Source of the DNA: Karstenula rhodostoma CBS 690.94 | Taxonomy: Eukaryota > Ascomycota > Dothideomycetes > Pleosporales > Didymosphaeriaceae | Direction: 5' to 3' | Assembly: GCA_010093485.1 (NCBI GenBank) | Contig: MU001497.1 | Coordinates: forward strand, 734,513 to 798,512 | DNA: 64,000 nucleotides | Shown: positions 20,553-30,366 of the stretch, in pieces | Position numbering within the stretch: position 1 is the first letter of the stretch | Layout of the letters: every line of letters begins with the position of its first letter | The notes under the pieces: model-generated | Databases searched by the model: none | Seen by the model: only the letters and a program-made list of their open reading frames with translations | What the model was told of the DNA's origin: nothing | Position numbers and translations under genes: made by a program

Positions 20553-23120
20553 GTTGGAGATGTTTGGGGCAGACCACGTGGGCGAGGACGTGGGGGGAAG
20601 CTGCGAGGAAGCTGCGGGAGCGAGAGCAGCAGGGCAGGAAGAGCAGCGCCCCGAATGGAACAGCACGCGCCCAAGAGAGGGAAGCAAAGGTGAAGGGGAA
20701 GGGGAAGAGGAGGAGGAGGAGACGGTGGCGAGGAGGGCGAAAAACGCAGGTGAAAGCGACGAAGCCAATGGACAAAGGTCGTGGAAGTTGAGTTGTCTCC
20801 GCTGGGGACGGACAGCAAACGAAGCAGGCCTGGGGAGCGGGGACGGTGAAATGGCGCGTCGTGCGTGCAGCGTGCAGCGTGCAGCGTGCAGAGGCTCGCG
20901 GGCTGGCTATATGTACCTGTAGGGCGCGTCGACTGACAAGCACCATTGCCCTCGTCGCAGCGAACGCTTCCCGCACCTGCAACAAGCATGGCCGTAGAGG
21001 GCGAGCTCCTGCCGGCAGCCGGCGTCCATGGCGCCCTGGTACCGCACCTGAACAGCGCCTCGCCCTGACGTGCGCTGACCACGACCACCATACCAGAGAG
21101 CATACTCTGCCCATCTCCATCTCTGGCAGACGGCGACCTGTCAGAGATCTCTCCGTGGGTGGGCTGCCCTGCTCGCCGTGACCCTGGATCAGGAACATTG
21201 TCGCCGTCGCACCCGCGTGCTTTCACATCGCAAAACGCACCGCAGCACGAGCACCGCGACACCATCCCGTCAATTTCAGCTCCACCCGCCGCGCAATCAC
21301 GTCGTTCTCGGTATGCAACCCACGCTACGGCCCCGTGTGCTGTTTGCGCTTGGCCGACCGATCGCATGTGGCCCCTGATTTGACAAGGTCCCCTCCCGCT
21401 ACCACAGCACTTCCGCCACCAGTTCGTGCCAATGCACCACTTGCGCCAGACTGAAGCTAGACCTCTCCTCTCCCGCTCCGAACCGCCCTTGGGCCTCAGC
21501 GCCCTCGTATTCACTACCAAGCGTCATTGCCATGGCTGAATGTACTGTGCCGCAGAACAATACGCTAACAAAGTCTCGCACGTGCCGTCGTCCAAGTGCG
21601 CGACGAACAAATGTCCGTGGCGACGCATGGCATTGTGCCGCTAAGAACCCGCTGCTGTTCCTGTTCCCGACCAGGGACGGTCCATGGACCTGGTCCTGCA
21701 TTTAAATCTTTCTGGCGGGAAAAAGCAATGCCATCCTTCCATCGTTTGCCGCCATCATTGTCATTTGGGTCGTCGCTTCGAGATTGTGCCACTTACATCA
21801 TAGTTCTGTATCCGTCCTCACAACTAACAACCTCCAGCACCGCCAATCAGACCGCCAACCTTCACATGCTTTTTTGACGGTTTGGCTTACCTATTCCAAT
21901 CCTGGGAAATGCCCATCCCCGCCATCTCGCCTGCTGCCATACCAGTGGTAATCCATTCTTCTTTGCTGCCTCCTTTTCCACGCGGAGCAAACTCCTCTCG
22001 GCCTTTGCCTACGCCCTACCAGCAAGTTCGGGTGTCTAGCGCGCTTGGAGGTGTCAGACCTTCAAGTGGCCTTTGGCCGGAGAAAACCCTTGCGGGTTAG
22101 GCACTCGAAATCGCTGGTAGATCGGCTACTAGCGCACATCTACGATTAGGTAGTACATATCGATGCACGCGCAGCACACGACTGCTCAGTCATGTTTCCG
22201 CAATACTCAAAATCACAAAGGCTCTGCGGAGCGAGCATCGCATCTGTCTTCCTTTTTGATGTCTTCGATACGCCTTGGGGGCTGGGATTTGATTTTGCGA
22301 TTACGTCAGGCCAGCGCCCACGTTGTACAATTGCTTGCTTCATAGAGTCACGCTCATAGGGAACTTCTAGACGCGAAAAGGCAACTTTGTGTGGCGTGGA
22401 ATCAGCTGCCACAACCTACGACTACGCCCATGCAGTTTCCCTCCCGGTCGAGACGTCTACAATCAGACAACCTCTTTGGGGCTCTATGTTTCGATGTTGA
22501 TTGTGATATAGGTTGAGATCGTCCATAATGTAGAGTTTTACTAATGAGAAGAAGGGGGGAGCCGAACGTCAGGATAAGGGAAAGGAAAAGGGAAAGTTGA
22601 GGCGAACACTGTAGTACGAACCAACGGCGGGCAGGGATAGTCCAGGAGGTTCCACTCGGCTACCAATTTCCAAGTAATGCAGTACAACGTCACTGAATGT
22701 GCCTGTCTTCGATACACGACGTCGGGATCAAGGTTGGGCAACAGCGGTGTCGCTGTCCCAGCCGTACTCGCACAAGCTCCGTGGGAACGATCAGGATTCT
22801 TTATCTTGAAATGCCTACAGGAAATTGCCGAAGGGACGACGCAAGTTCCCAGATAGAGGTAGGAGCAGGCCGCATTAGTAAATGTCAAGCGCAAATACCC
22901 TCCAGGACATGACACGAGCTACACGAGAATGTCAACCCGTGGTTGAAAACTACAAGGGGACAGTCTTACAATACTGCTCTCCCGGGTAGCCCTCATGCCG
23001 ACTTTCACCCAGAGCAAGTGCACGGTGCGACAAGCGCAGGCCCATGAAGCCGCCTCGCGGTCTACTCGCAGCTCCACCCCCCCAGCCCGCCGATGTTACC
23101 TGTACATTCTACAGGTCATT
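20553..23120. other. 2.6-kb divergent intergenic region
   Basis: This lies between RAX1 and a plus-strand gene. The RAX1-proximal part is purine-rich (GAGGAG runs) and GC-rich, like a long 5' leader. I see no gene despite several long overlapping open frames, which owe their length to high GC. Confidence 0.45.
20864..20891. repeat. Four tandem copies of CGTGCAG
   Basis: This is a perfect 7-bp unit repeated four times, 312 bp upstream of the RAX1 start codon. It is probably a simple replication-slippage repeat. Confidence 0.9.
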
Positions 23121-23966
23121 ATGGCTGGAACCACCCACGCTGCGCTCGACCGGCTCGAACAAACTCTTGCCAAGCGCAATGGCGAGTACGATATACCAGA
23201 CGACCTCCTCTCTTCCAGCGATGCCGACGATGACGAGGCGGCCGTCCCAGTCAAACACCGTCCAACCACCACTAAAGCCCGAGAAGACACCCGATTCCCG
23301 CACCTACGCAAACACACCCTAACCGGAACCATTAAAGCGCACACGCAGATCTACGTCGTGAACGAGCAGATCATCCACGGGAAAACCACCTGGTCCACCA
23401 CCCTCTGCGCCTTTGACAGCCTCCACTCCGCAAACACCGATGCTCGCACCCGCGCCGTCTTCCAGCACGCTAACGGCAATGCATCTCTAGTGCATGTCCA
23501 ATATCGCAATGGCTACGGCACATGGACGACCATCCTCGAGACCGAACGCGGGCGTATCACTAAGTCGGTCTTCGTGAACGCGACGGTGCTGCAGCACATG
23601 GTCGCTCCACTGGCGACGGCGGTGGACGAGCGGTCTGTGCCGGGGGATCGGCTTTTGCCCTCGCGGGTGCCTGGATCGAGGAGGGTGCGGCAGATCCAAG
23701 CGTTCAGGAGCACAGATAGCATCAGAGCCGAGATTGAGCGGCCAAGTGTTGCGCTGGAAGACACTCGAAGGACGCAGACACGGCGGGGCGAGCCTCTCAT
23801 ACGGCAACACCCTGCGCAGGAACACCGTCTGATGGCTAATGCACGGGCGATGGACGAGGGCACAAAGCAAAAGCGAGGAATGCGGCCCGGCAAAGAGAAC
23901 GCGGTGTCGAAGCAACGATCCATCGACGACCTTCGGGAATTTGCTTCTCTGCATACACTGTTGTAA
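23121..23966 (+). CDS. Hypothetical protein, 281 aa
   Basis: This is a single frame. The first in-frame ATG after a pyrimidine/CAG-rich leader is 23121 (MAGTTHAALDRLEQTL); an earlier ATG at 22995 is possible but its sequence looks untranslated. The first ~75 residues hold a short helix and an acidic stretch (SSSDADDDEAA). The middle, ~85-195, alternates beta-like segments (TLTGTIKAHTQIYVVNEQ, GNASLVHVQYRNGYGTWTT) and may be a small beta-rich domain. The last ~90 residues are Arg-rich and disordered, with a terminal helix DDLREFASLHTLL. I do not recognise the family. Codon use looks like that of neighbouring genes. Confidence 0.6.
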   Translation: MAGTTHAALDRLEQTLAKRNGEYDIPDDLLSSSDADDDEAAVPVKHRPTTTKAREDTRFPHLRKHTLTGTIKAHTQIYVVNEQIIHGKTTWSTTLCAFDSLHSANTDARTRAVFQHANGNASLVHVQYRNGYGTWTTILETERGRITKSVFVNATVLQHMVAPLATAVDERSVPGDRLLPSRVPGSRRVRQIQAFRSTDSIRAEIERPSVALEDTRRTQTRRGEPLIRQHPAQEHRLMANARAMDEGTKQKRGMRPGKENAVSKQRSIDDLREFASLHTLL

Positions 23967-25086
23967 TCGGAGACCTGGACCTGGACCGGAAACGCGAGCA
24001 GGAAGCATTCTACATAGTCATACTTATACAAACGAGCGGCAACAATTGCACGAAGCGGGTCACTGGAAAAGTTACAGGGGTTGTTTGTCATTTGGCCATA
24101 TTCGTTGTTGGGGTGTTGAAAACCTGGAACGTCATTTCACCGGAGTATCATTTGCTTAGAGTGCACAATCGCTGGTTGGAGAGTGGAGTAATTACTTACA
24201 TTGATCTGATCGCTTCCACTGGCGAGACAGAAACGTGAGCTTCGCGTGCTCGTTGTCCGTATTTCCGCTCCACCGCGCCCGTGGAATCGTGACTCGGGAA
24301 GCTCATGCCGCGATTGTGTTTCTGAAAAGTAGCGAATCAGTATCGCCCCCAAACGATGGTTGCCACTATACAACTATACCTCTCACACCCACCCCTCACA
24401 GGTCATTGCAGTACAGAGTCCCATTCCCCACATCAACGACGCAGGTCACATTCTTACACGGCTGCGACGTGTACCATCCGTGCCTACAACATCAGTATGC
24501 ACTCGAAACAATTAAAAGATCGCAGACCTCGACGCCCGAGAGGTTCCAGTTACAGCGGCACTAACCAGAACAGCTTATATTGTATACGATCACTATGAGG
24601 GCGGGTAAATCAATGAAGCTAGGGGGACAAAAAGGCGCGTTGTGCTTTGCCAATGCACGAACAAAGGGGGACCAAAAAAGCGGCTAAGGCTTGCCCAGCG
24701 TCTGTGCGCAGGCTAACCAAAAAGGGCGATAGACAAGTTATATGTGCTTTAGTAGTAGGAAGTAGCAGCGGGAGGTAAGTTGTGGAGAGCAATCGTGATT
24801 GAATACGACCAGAGCACTTTCAACCAAAATTAAGAGAGAAGCTGTGCCAGTTATTGATTCAGTCTGCTCCTGTGCGCGTGACGTCGAAAACATGGTACTT
24901 CAGGTGGCCGCTTCGCCCAACGGATATCCCCGTGGCACACGCGGTGGTCTAAAGCCGTGACTCGCATAACGCGCAAGTGTCCCAGAGTTCCTACTCCTGC
25001 TTGACGCTGCAATATGTACGCCGTCTAATTCGATGTATATTCAAAACCCATAGGTCAAGCTCATCAGCCGGCACTGACCGCACCTC
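23967..25086. other. Intergenic, contains dispersed repeat copy A
   Basis: This is a convergent region with no gene seen. Copy A of the ~110-bp dispersed repeat lies at 24578-24690. Confidence 0.5.
24578..24690 (+). repeat. Dispersed short repeat, copy A
   Basis: This shares with copies B and C the block GGGGGACAAAAAGGCGCG, then a conserved small hairpin, GTTGTGC-tttgccaat-GCAC(g)AAC, then GGGGGACCAAAAAAGCGG. The first ~40 bp are more diverged than in B and C, so this is the oldest-looking copy. No clear target-site duplication is seen. Confidence 0.85.
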
Positions 25087-26075
25087 CTAGTCCAGCGATG
25101 TAGAGTGCCGGCGTCCGTGATAGATCGGACCAATGTCTTTGCCGCCACCTAGTCGCTTCTCGCCATTAGCTCCTTCTTTCTCTGTCTGCTTGCTGCGCTG
25201 CTTCTCAGGAAAGTCCGTATATTCCGGTTTTGTCTGAGCCTCGAGGATGCGATCGGGTGTTATATCTTGTTGCGGGATATTTGTGCCGGCTCTCGCGTTG
25301 TCGTTATCATTGGCACCTCCTCCAGTTGCAGCTTGTTTGCACGCCTCGGAAATCTGGATGTTCAAGGAGAAGTTTATGGCGTAAGGTGGATCATCGAGGC
25401 TTCGAAAGGGGCCCTCATCGCGCTTGCGGAAGTATGGGATGCGTGATTGCGCCCAGAATGGGTCTTGCGCGATCTCGGATGCGGTGGGTGGCATTTTCTT
25501 GGACGAACTTGAAGCAATGGGCTTTGGAATCATGATTTGCTGTGCAGATACCCCTAGAAATGGGTCTCCAGGCACAGCACAATCTTGCAGTGGGATTGCT
25601 TGAATTTCGTATTCGCTGAGCGGTCGTTCCTGCCCGTATTCGGTGATCTGCGTAATGAGGCCTCGCCGCCAAAGGTCAATATCGTTGCAGAACTATCAGA
25701 TTCAGTGTTTCGAGTCAGTGGAGATTATAAAAGAAAAACTACGCCCACAACAGACACAGGCTTCCGGAAACCACTCACTTTGCCTTTGAAACCTGCGGAC
25801 TGGAGTCTCTTCAGGTTTAGTTCGAGGGCGCTCACAGCGACGGCTTGTGCAGTAAAGAACGAGGAGTAGACTCCCAGGCTCAGGGTACGGATCTCGACCT
25901 GGTAGTCAACGGCGGTGCCTTGCGGTATCGCGAAGTGATGGTATACGCAGAACACGGTGTCTCGCAGACAATGCGGAGTTTCGTGGAAGGACATATAGAG
26001 GAATCTAGCTATAGTTGATAGCGATAGTGGGTAAGCAGGAATCCGCAGCGTTGGAAATGTTGGGGTCGGGGACAA
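25087..26075 (-). CDS. Hypothetical protein, about 300 aa
   Basis: Exon 1 26075-25779 and exon 2 25692-25087 join in phase 0 (donor GTGAGT, acceptor TAG), giving about 300 residues. The junction reads LQSAGFKGK-FCNDIDLWRRGLITQ. The N-terminal ~160 residues look like a compact domain (SFHETPHCLRDTVFCVYHHF, VDYQVEIRTLSLGVYSSFFTAQAVAVSALELNL). Ser/Lys and Gly/Asn-rich disordered sequence follows. I do not recognise the family. An internal Met at MSFHETPH could also be the start, since the residues before it are Pro/Thr-rich. The reading frame is supported by intact splice signals and the absence of stops. Confidence 0.6.
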
Positions 26076-27030
26076 GCTCGGGGTGAGGTTGTGGGATCAA
26101 TACGACCACGTTATATAGAATGAGCAGTCGGCGCAATCGCTAGGGAAGGTGCCCGTTTGACACGCGCCTTCTTTGCAGGTGAAGCTCGCATGTTTGGAGA
26201 ACTTGATTTTGATCCTGTTGTCTTTGTCAGTCTTACCGTCACAACAAACTATTCCTGTCAAACTCAGGTGAACAAAAATGCGGTCAGTTTGACAATTGGC
26301 GGTTGGACTTGTATTCCATCCGACATACGCATGCTTCTCGTCTCGGCAATATATCTATCTCATGGCCTGTGTCGCAAAGCTGCACAGCTCGTCAAAGGTA
26401 GATGGGACAACGTGAAAGTAACAGCGGCTGGACCGATGTCTAGGATTGCAAGGATTCAAACGACGATGTCTGTACGATCAGACGCAGTCTGTCCTTTCGC
26501 TCTGCTCCATCACAACTTCTTCGATCGGAATGATGCAGCTGGCGATCCAAGCTTTGCTACAATGTATTCGGGTGCTAAAAGCTGCCTAGGCGTTCAGCGG
26601 TTTTGAGTTCACTGACATCGCCACATGATGCTCGCCTTCATATGCTGGAGGTGTGCCGCCAGGTAGCATGGAAGGTAGACAAAAGTCGCTTGACTTTGAG
26701 ATAAATCGTGGTGCATGTAATAGAACAAACTTGCTGCAACCATTGAAGCGCCTGACTGCACCAGTGTGGGGAAAAGAACCGCACTTTTCCGATTGTGGGG
26801 TTGCGGTTAATCCGATTAAGGAAGGCGGCGTCGGCTTACCACACTAAGCACATCCGCAGGGTAGCATCAGCCTACCTTCACGACGTTTCACTCTACTGTG
26901 CCGTGGATACTCACGGTCTTTTTATGCGACAGGAGCCACACAAACACAAGAAGGTATCGAGAAATCTCCATCTACAAAGCCCGCCTCAGCCTCTGGCAGT
27001 TCTCTCACATTTTACCTTGAACACGTCAAA
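26076..27030. other. Divergent intergenic region, no gene seen
   Basis: This lies between the start codons of the hypothetical gene and the aldolase-like gene. A 149-codon plus-strand frame (26157-26606) lacks protein-like structure and is not called. Confidence 0.45.
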
Positions 27031-28140
27031 ATGGTTGTCCAAGCTCCAAAAGTGGGAGACCACATCTCCACTCTTGACACGCCCTCCATGATCGTTGATT
27101 TAGACGTCATGGAAGAAAACATTGCAAAGCTATTCAAGCAACTGCTGCCGACCGGCGTCAACATCCGCCCGCATTCTAAAACCACAAAATCCGCCATTCT
27201 TGCTCAAAAACTTGTCGATGCTGGAGCCAAGGGCGGGTGCGTCGCCAAACTTAGCGAGGCTGAGGTCATGTGCGAGAAAGGATTCACGGATCTGCTGATT
27301 ACGTGCGAAATTATCGGTGCGCCTAAGGTCCAGCGTTTGGTCGAATTGTTTCGGAAATACAAGAGCATTAGGATTGTGGTTGACAGTGAAGTGGGCGCCA
27401 GAGCGATAGACGATGCGCTAGGGAAGAGCGATATTGAGGAGCCGATTACAACGTTGATCGACCTCGACGTGGGACTCCATCGAACAGGCGTACAACCAGG
27501 GGAGCCGGCACTGCAACTGGCGAAATTTGTGCAAAGCTGCAAACACCTCAACCTGATTGGTGTACAAGGGTACGAGGGCCATCTGCAACACTTGCACGGT
27601 CGTGAAGAGAGAAAACAGGAGTGCTTGAAGTCGATGGCAATTCTCACCCAGACAGCAGAAGCGTTGCGCAAAGCAGGTCACAATATCGAAGTCGTGACTA
27701 CCGGCGGGACAGGCACGGCAGAATTCTGCGTTGCAGTTCCGGGTGTTACAGAAGTACAACCGGGATCTTTCCTCTTCATGGACACCGACTATCGCAATGC
27801 TGTCGGTTCCTTTTACCAACACAGTCTCTTCATTCTGTCCACCATCCTCAGCAAGCAAGGGCCTAAAATTATCACAATCGATGCCGGACTGAAGTCTTTG
27901 ACAACAGACAGTGGATTTGCAGAGTGCAAGACGTTGGGTTATACGTACGGTGTGCTTGGGGACGAGCATGGGTCATTGAGCTGGGAGGATGATGCACTAG
28001 AGCTGAAGATTGGAGACCGCGTCGAGATGGTCCCTAGCCATATTGATCCGACCATCAACCTCCATGATTTCTACTATGCGCACCGCAAGGGTGTCATCGA
28101 TGAGATCTGGCCGGTTGATGCAAGAGGAAAAGTGCAGTAA
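27031..28140 (+). CDS. D-threonine aldolase / D-serine dehydratase-like PLP enzyme
   Basis: This intronless gene encodes 369 residues with the fold-type III alanine-racemase N-domain (LDTPSMIVDLDVMEENIAKL). The likely PLP lysine is Lys50 in NIRPHSKTTKSA. Further PLP-site motifs are GYEGHLQ and TTGGTGTAEF. The C-terminal beta domain carries VPSHIDPTINLHD, whose His337-x-Asp339 pair matches the divalent-metal site of D-threonine aldolases. The eukaryotic D-serine dehydratases instead use a His-x-Cys zinc site. I therefore favour cleavage of D-threonine or other D-beta-hydroxy amino acids to glycine and an aldehyde. The substrate remains inference. It is probably cytosolic, as no targeting signal is seen. 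Confidence 0.9.
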   Translation: MVVQAPKVGDHISTLDTPSMIVDLDVMEENIAKLFKQLLPTGVNIRPHSKTTKSAILAQKLVDAGAKGGCVAKLSEAEVMCEKGFTDLLITCEIIGAPKVQRLVELFRKYKSIRIVVDSEVGARAIDDALGKSDIEEPITTLIDLDVGLHRTGVQPGEPALQLAKFVQSCKHLNLIGVQGYEGHLQHLHGREERKQECLKSMAILTQTAEALRKAGHNIEVVTTGGTGTAEFCVAVPGVTEVQPGSFLFMDTDYRNAVGSFYQHSLFILSTILSKQGPKIITIDAGLKSLTTDSGFAECKTLGYTYGVLGDEHGSLSWEDDALELKIGDRVEMVPSHIDPTINLHDFYYAHRKGVIDEIWPVDARGKVQ

Positions 28141-28709
28141 TGCCCACAGAATGAGGATTCGAGATTTGTTTAGACAATCGTAGTTGAGCAATTGCAATGT
28201 CTTATGAATGAGACAAGTCTAGCATGGCAAAATGCATGATGTTCTTTGCGAGCTACAAGTGGAAGTCGCGACTTCCTCTCACCATCTCGGAAGTCGCGCT
28301 AGACCACCTCACAACCTGAACCTAGAACTCGACCGCAGCCGCTCACTCCCCATCCCGCTCTAGCGACGATCACTTTGTCGCATAGCTGCATCACGCCACC
28401 ACCGAGGAAACCGCTCGCACAGCCCCTGAAGACGGCGCGTTGCCAGTGCTTCGCCTGGTATATTGTAGAGATTCACTATGAGGTAGGGTGACTTGATAAA
28501 GTAGGGGGGGGACAAAAAGGTGCGTTGTGCTTTGCCAATGCACGAACAAAGGGGGACCAAAAAAGCGGCTATCGCCTGGTATGATATCGTGAAATGGTCT
28601 CGATACAGTCAGTGTGTTAACCGTCAGTCCGTGAACAGTCAAGATGCCCCTACCAACGGCCGACGTCACCGATCTCTCCAGCAACTTGGAAGGACTGCGT
28701 ACCTAAATC
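28141..28709. other. Intergenic, contains dispersed repeat copy B
   Basis: The repeat is inserted 138 bp before the ATG of the next gene. A short frame just upstream (ATG near 28644, about 20 codons) ends in TAA right before that gene and could be an upstream ORF. Confidence 0.45.
28462..28571 (+). repeat. Dispersed short repeat, copy B, with 11-bp target-site duplication
   Basis: This 110-bp element runs from ATTGTAGAG to GCGGCTA. It is flanked by perfect direct repeats TCGCCTGGTAT at 28451-28461 and 28572-28582. No terminal inverted repeats are seen. It contains the two direct GGGGGAC(C)AAAAA(A) motifs and the conserved 7-bp hairpin. The duplication shows insertion as a unit; its length fits a Mutator-like or retroposed element. 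Confidence 0.9.
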
Positions 28710-29414
28710 ATGAAGATGCACGCCGAGCTATCTGGAAAGCTTCGCGCTGCACGGAAGACACTGCAAGACGAGCAAGCCGCTTTGCAGAAGGAGCGGGAGG
28801 CGCATCTATGCACACTTACGGTCCAAGAGGCACTCATCGATGAAGCCGCGCGACATGCAACGAAAGAAGCGACTGAGACTGCAAGGAGGTACGTTCGGGG
28901 ACAGAAAGACCGGATTCAGAACGCCAGGGGAGGGTCCATCGGCACTCCGTTAAAGCTCGACGAGGAAGCCGAGATGAGTGCGGCACGTGAGAACAACGAG
29001 TGCACAGCAACAGCCCTCGCCAAGCATATAATGGAAGATTCCATGGAGGAGAAACGTGAGTGCAAACGCGTTGCACCAGACCTATCATCTCTTGTTGGAC
29101 TAGGCTCGCAATCAGAGTCTCCAAAAAGCATGCAAAAATCCCATCAAGGCAGCGAGATGTTCAGTAAGCGATTAGACGCGGCATTCGGTCAGACTCAGAA
29201 CCATCACAGACTGTTTAATAGCTCGGACATTGCGGGTTTTGATGGTTCCAAAGGGGAAGAGGGTCCGCTCAGACGTGTCGCCGGCACTTCTTCACCTGTA
29301 TCTGGACTAAACTCGTCTGCGCCCCCTTACAGTCTACGCCATCGGAGGCCGAATAATCGATACGTTGCCTTCTCTGCTGTGACGCGTCGTCGCTCAGGAA
29401 AGAGCGTGGGATGA
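28710..29414 (+). CDS. Hypothetical protein with N-terminal coiled coil, 234 aa
   Basis: This is a single frame from ATG 28710. Residues 1-65 have heptad-like, Glu/Lys/Arg/Ala-rich sequence (LRAARKTLQDEQAALQKERE) typical of a coiled coil. The remainder is Ser/Arg-rich and probably disordered, ending RHRRPNNRYVAFSAVTRRR. No family is recognised. An in-frame stop lies two codons before the ATG, so the start is fixed unless an intron has been missed. The repeat insertion just upstream may affect its promoter. It could also be a remnant of a longer gene. Confidence 0.45.
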   Translation: MKMHAELSGKLRAARKTLQDEQAALQKEREAHLCTLTVQEALIDEAARHATKEATETARRYVRGQKDRIQNARGGSIGTPLKLDEEAEMSAARENNECTATALAKHIMEDSMEEKRECKRVAPDLSSLVGLGSQSESPKSMQKSHQGSEMFSKRLDAAFGQTQNHHRLFNSSDIAGFDGSKGEEGPLRRVAGTSSPVSGLNSSAPPYSLRHRRPNNRYVAFSAVTRRRSGKSVG

Positions 29415-29789
29415 GGGTACGGGCAGCACCACAAGTATTGAAAAAATTAAAATTCCGCCAAGCTCATCTATCATGCCTTACGATAACATCTGGAGGTAGT
29501 ACGGATGGAGCAGAAGCAGGCTCTGCTCTTGCTTGCTAAGATGGCGATAGAGGACGAACGGCCATAATGTTAAGGACCATGGAAAGGGTGGAGAGGGTGA
29601 AAGGGACAGTCGAATCAGGTGCTCTAAGCCCGTATTGTCCTCCAATGAGGCGCTGATATGGATATTTCAAGGTCAAGATCGTATGCAGTGCTGCGCCTCG
29701 ATGTCTTGCGTGATGCTGCTTGAAACACCTTATGACGTCATGTTCTCCTCCCAACCAGATGACATTCCCTCGAAACAGGGTCAGTAACC

Positions 29790-29821
<32 letters not shown>

Positions 29822-29948
29822 CGGATCGAAGGACACCAGTAGTTTGAAGCCAAATCCTCATACTGATACATACCTCGAACTGTTAAGCCAATACTCTCTG
29901 CGGTGTGTTAAATCGACGTCTGTACTTCCTACATATACCACGATCACC
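29415..29948. other. Intergenic with a CAA microsatellite
   Basis: No gene is seen apart from the simple repeat at 29791-29820. Confidence 0.5.
29791..29820. repeat. (CAA)10 microsatellite
   Basis: Ten perfect CAA units lie 128 bp upstream of the small Gly/Val-rich gene. Confidence 0.95.
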
Positions 29949-30366
29949 ATGCCTGTCGGTCAGCAAGAATCGGGCGTCACCTCAGGTGTTAAGTTCGTAA
30001 CCTCCACGGTCGGTAACACGGTCGGTACGTAATGCCGGGGTACAAAGTGGTTGTTTCTGCCATCGTTACTGTCTGAAATTATCAGACTTTAGTTACGAGC
30101 TGGAGCTAAAACAGCTACTTCCACCCAAATACCTCTATTTTTTTTTACTATTCACTGACTTTGTACCCCGCCTTTTAGGTGGCGTTACAAACACAGTCGG
30201 CGGGGTAGTGGGTGCACTCGGACGGGGAGTCGGCGAGACGCTGGAAGGCGCCACTGGCAGTGCCGGCAGGCCTGTTGCGCGGGGGATTGCCGATGCAACG
30301 ACGAGCGTTGAGGATGGCGCGAACAAAATCGCAGGGGGTGTCAAGCGGGCTGGAGAAGGCAAATAG
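29949..30366 (+). CDS. Small Gly/Val/Thr-rich protein, 87 aa
   Basis: Two exons, 29949-30024 and 30179-30366, join across G/GT to give 87 residues. They begin MPVGQQESGVTSGVKFVTST and continue with repeated VGNTVGGV, VVGALGRGVGETLEG and AGRPVARGIADATTS elements, ending GGVKRAGEGK. The periodic small-residue pattern resembles a family of short, abundant fungal proteins of unknown role, perhaps stress- or desiccation-related; that link is from general memory and weak. There is no signal peptide. The 154-nt intron is much longer than neighbouring introns and contains terminal inverted repeats (separate entry). Confidence 0.7.
30036..30170. repeat. TIR-bounded element occupying an intron
   Basis: CGGGGTACAAAGT (30036-30048) recurs inverted as ACTTTGTACCCCG (30158-30170), a perfect 13-bp terminal inverted repeat spanning 135 bp. 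It lies 11 nt inside the donor and 8 nt from the acceptor of the 29949 gene's intron. The structure fits a MITE-like or introner-like element. No target-site duplication is obvious. Confidence 0.8.

Noticed and set aside
20360..21520. 386-codon minus-strand open frame upstream of and overlapping RAX1
   Set aside because: Different frame from the RGS coding exon, low complexity, and explained by high GC; RAX1 exon 1 is better supported.
28462..28571. CRISPR-like or tandem array reading of the repeated GGGGGAC motifs
   Set aside because: Only two direct motifs per element and the copies are kilobases apart with target duplications; this is a dispersed element in a eukaryote.
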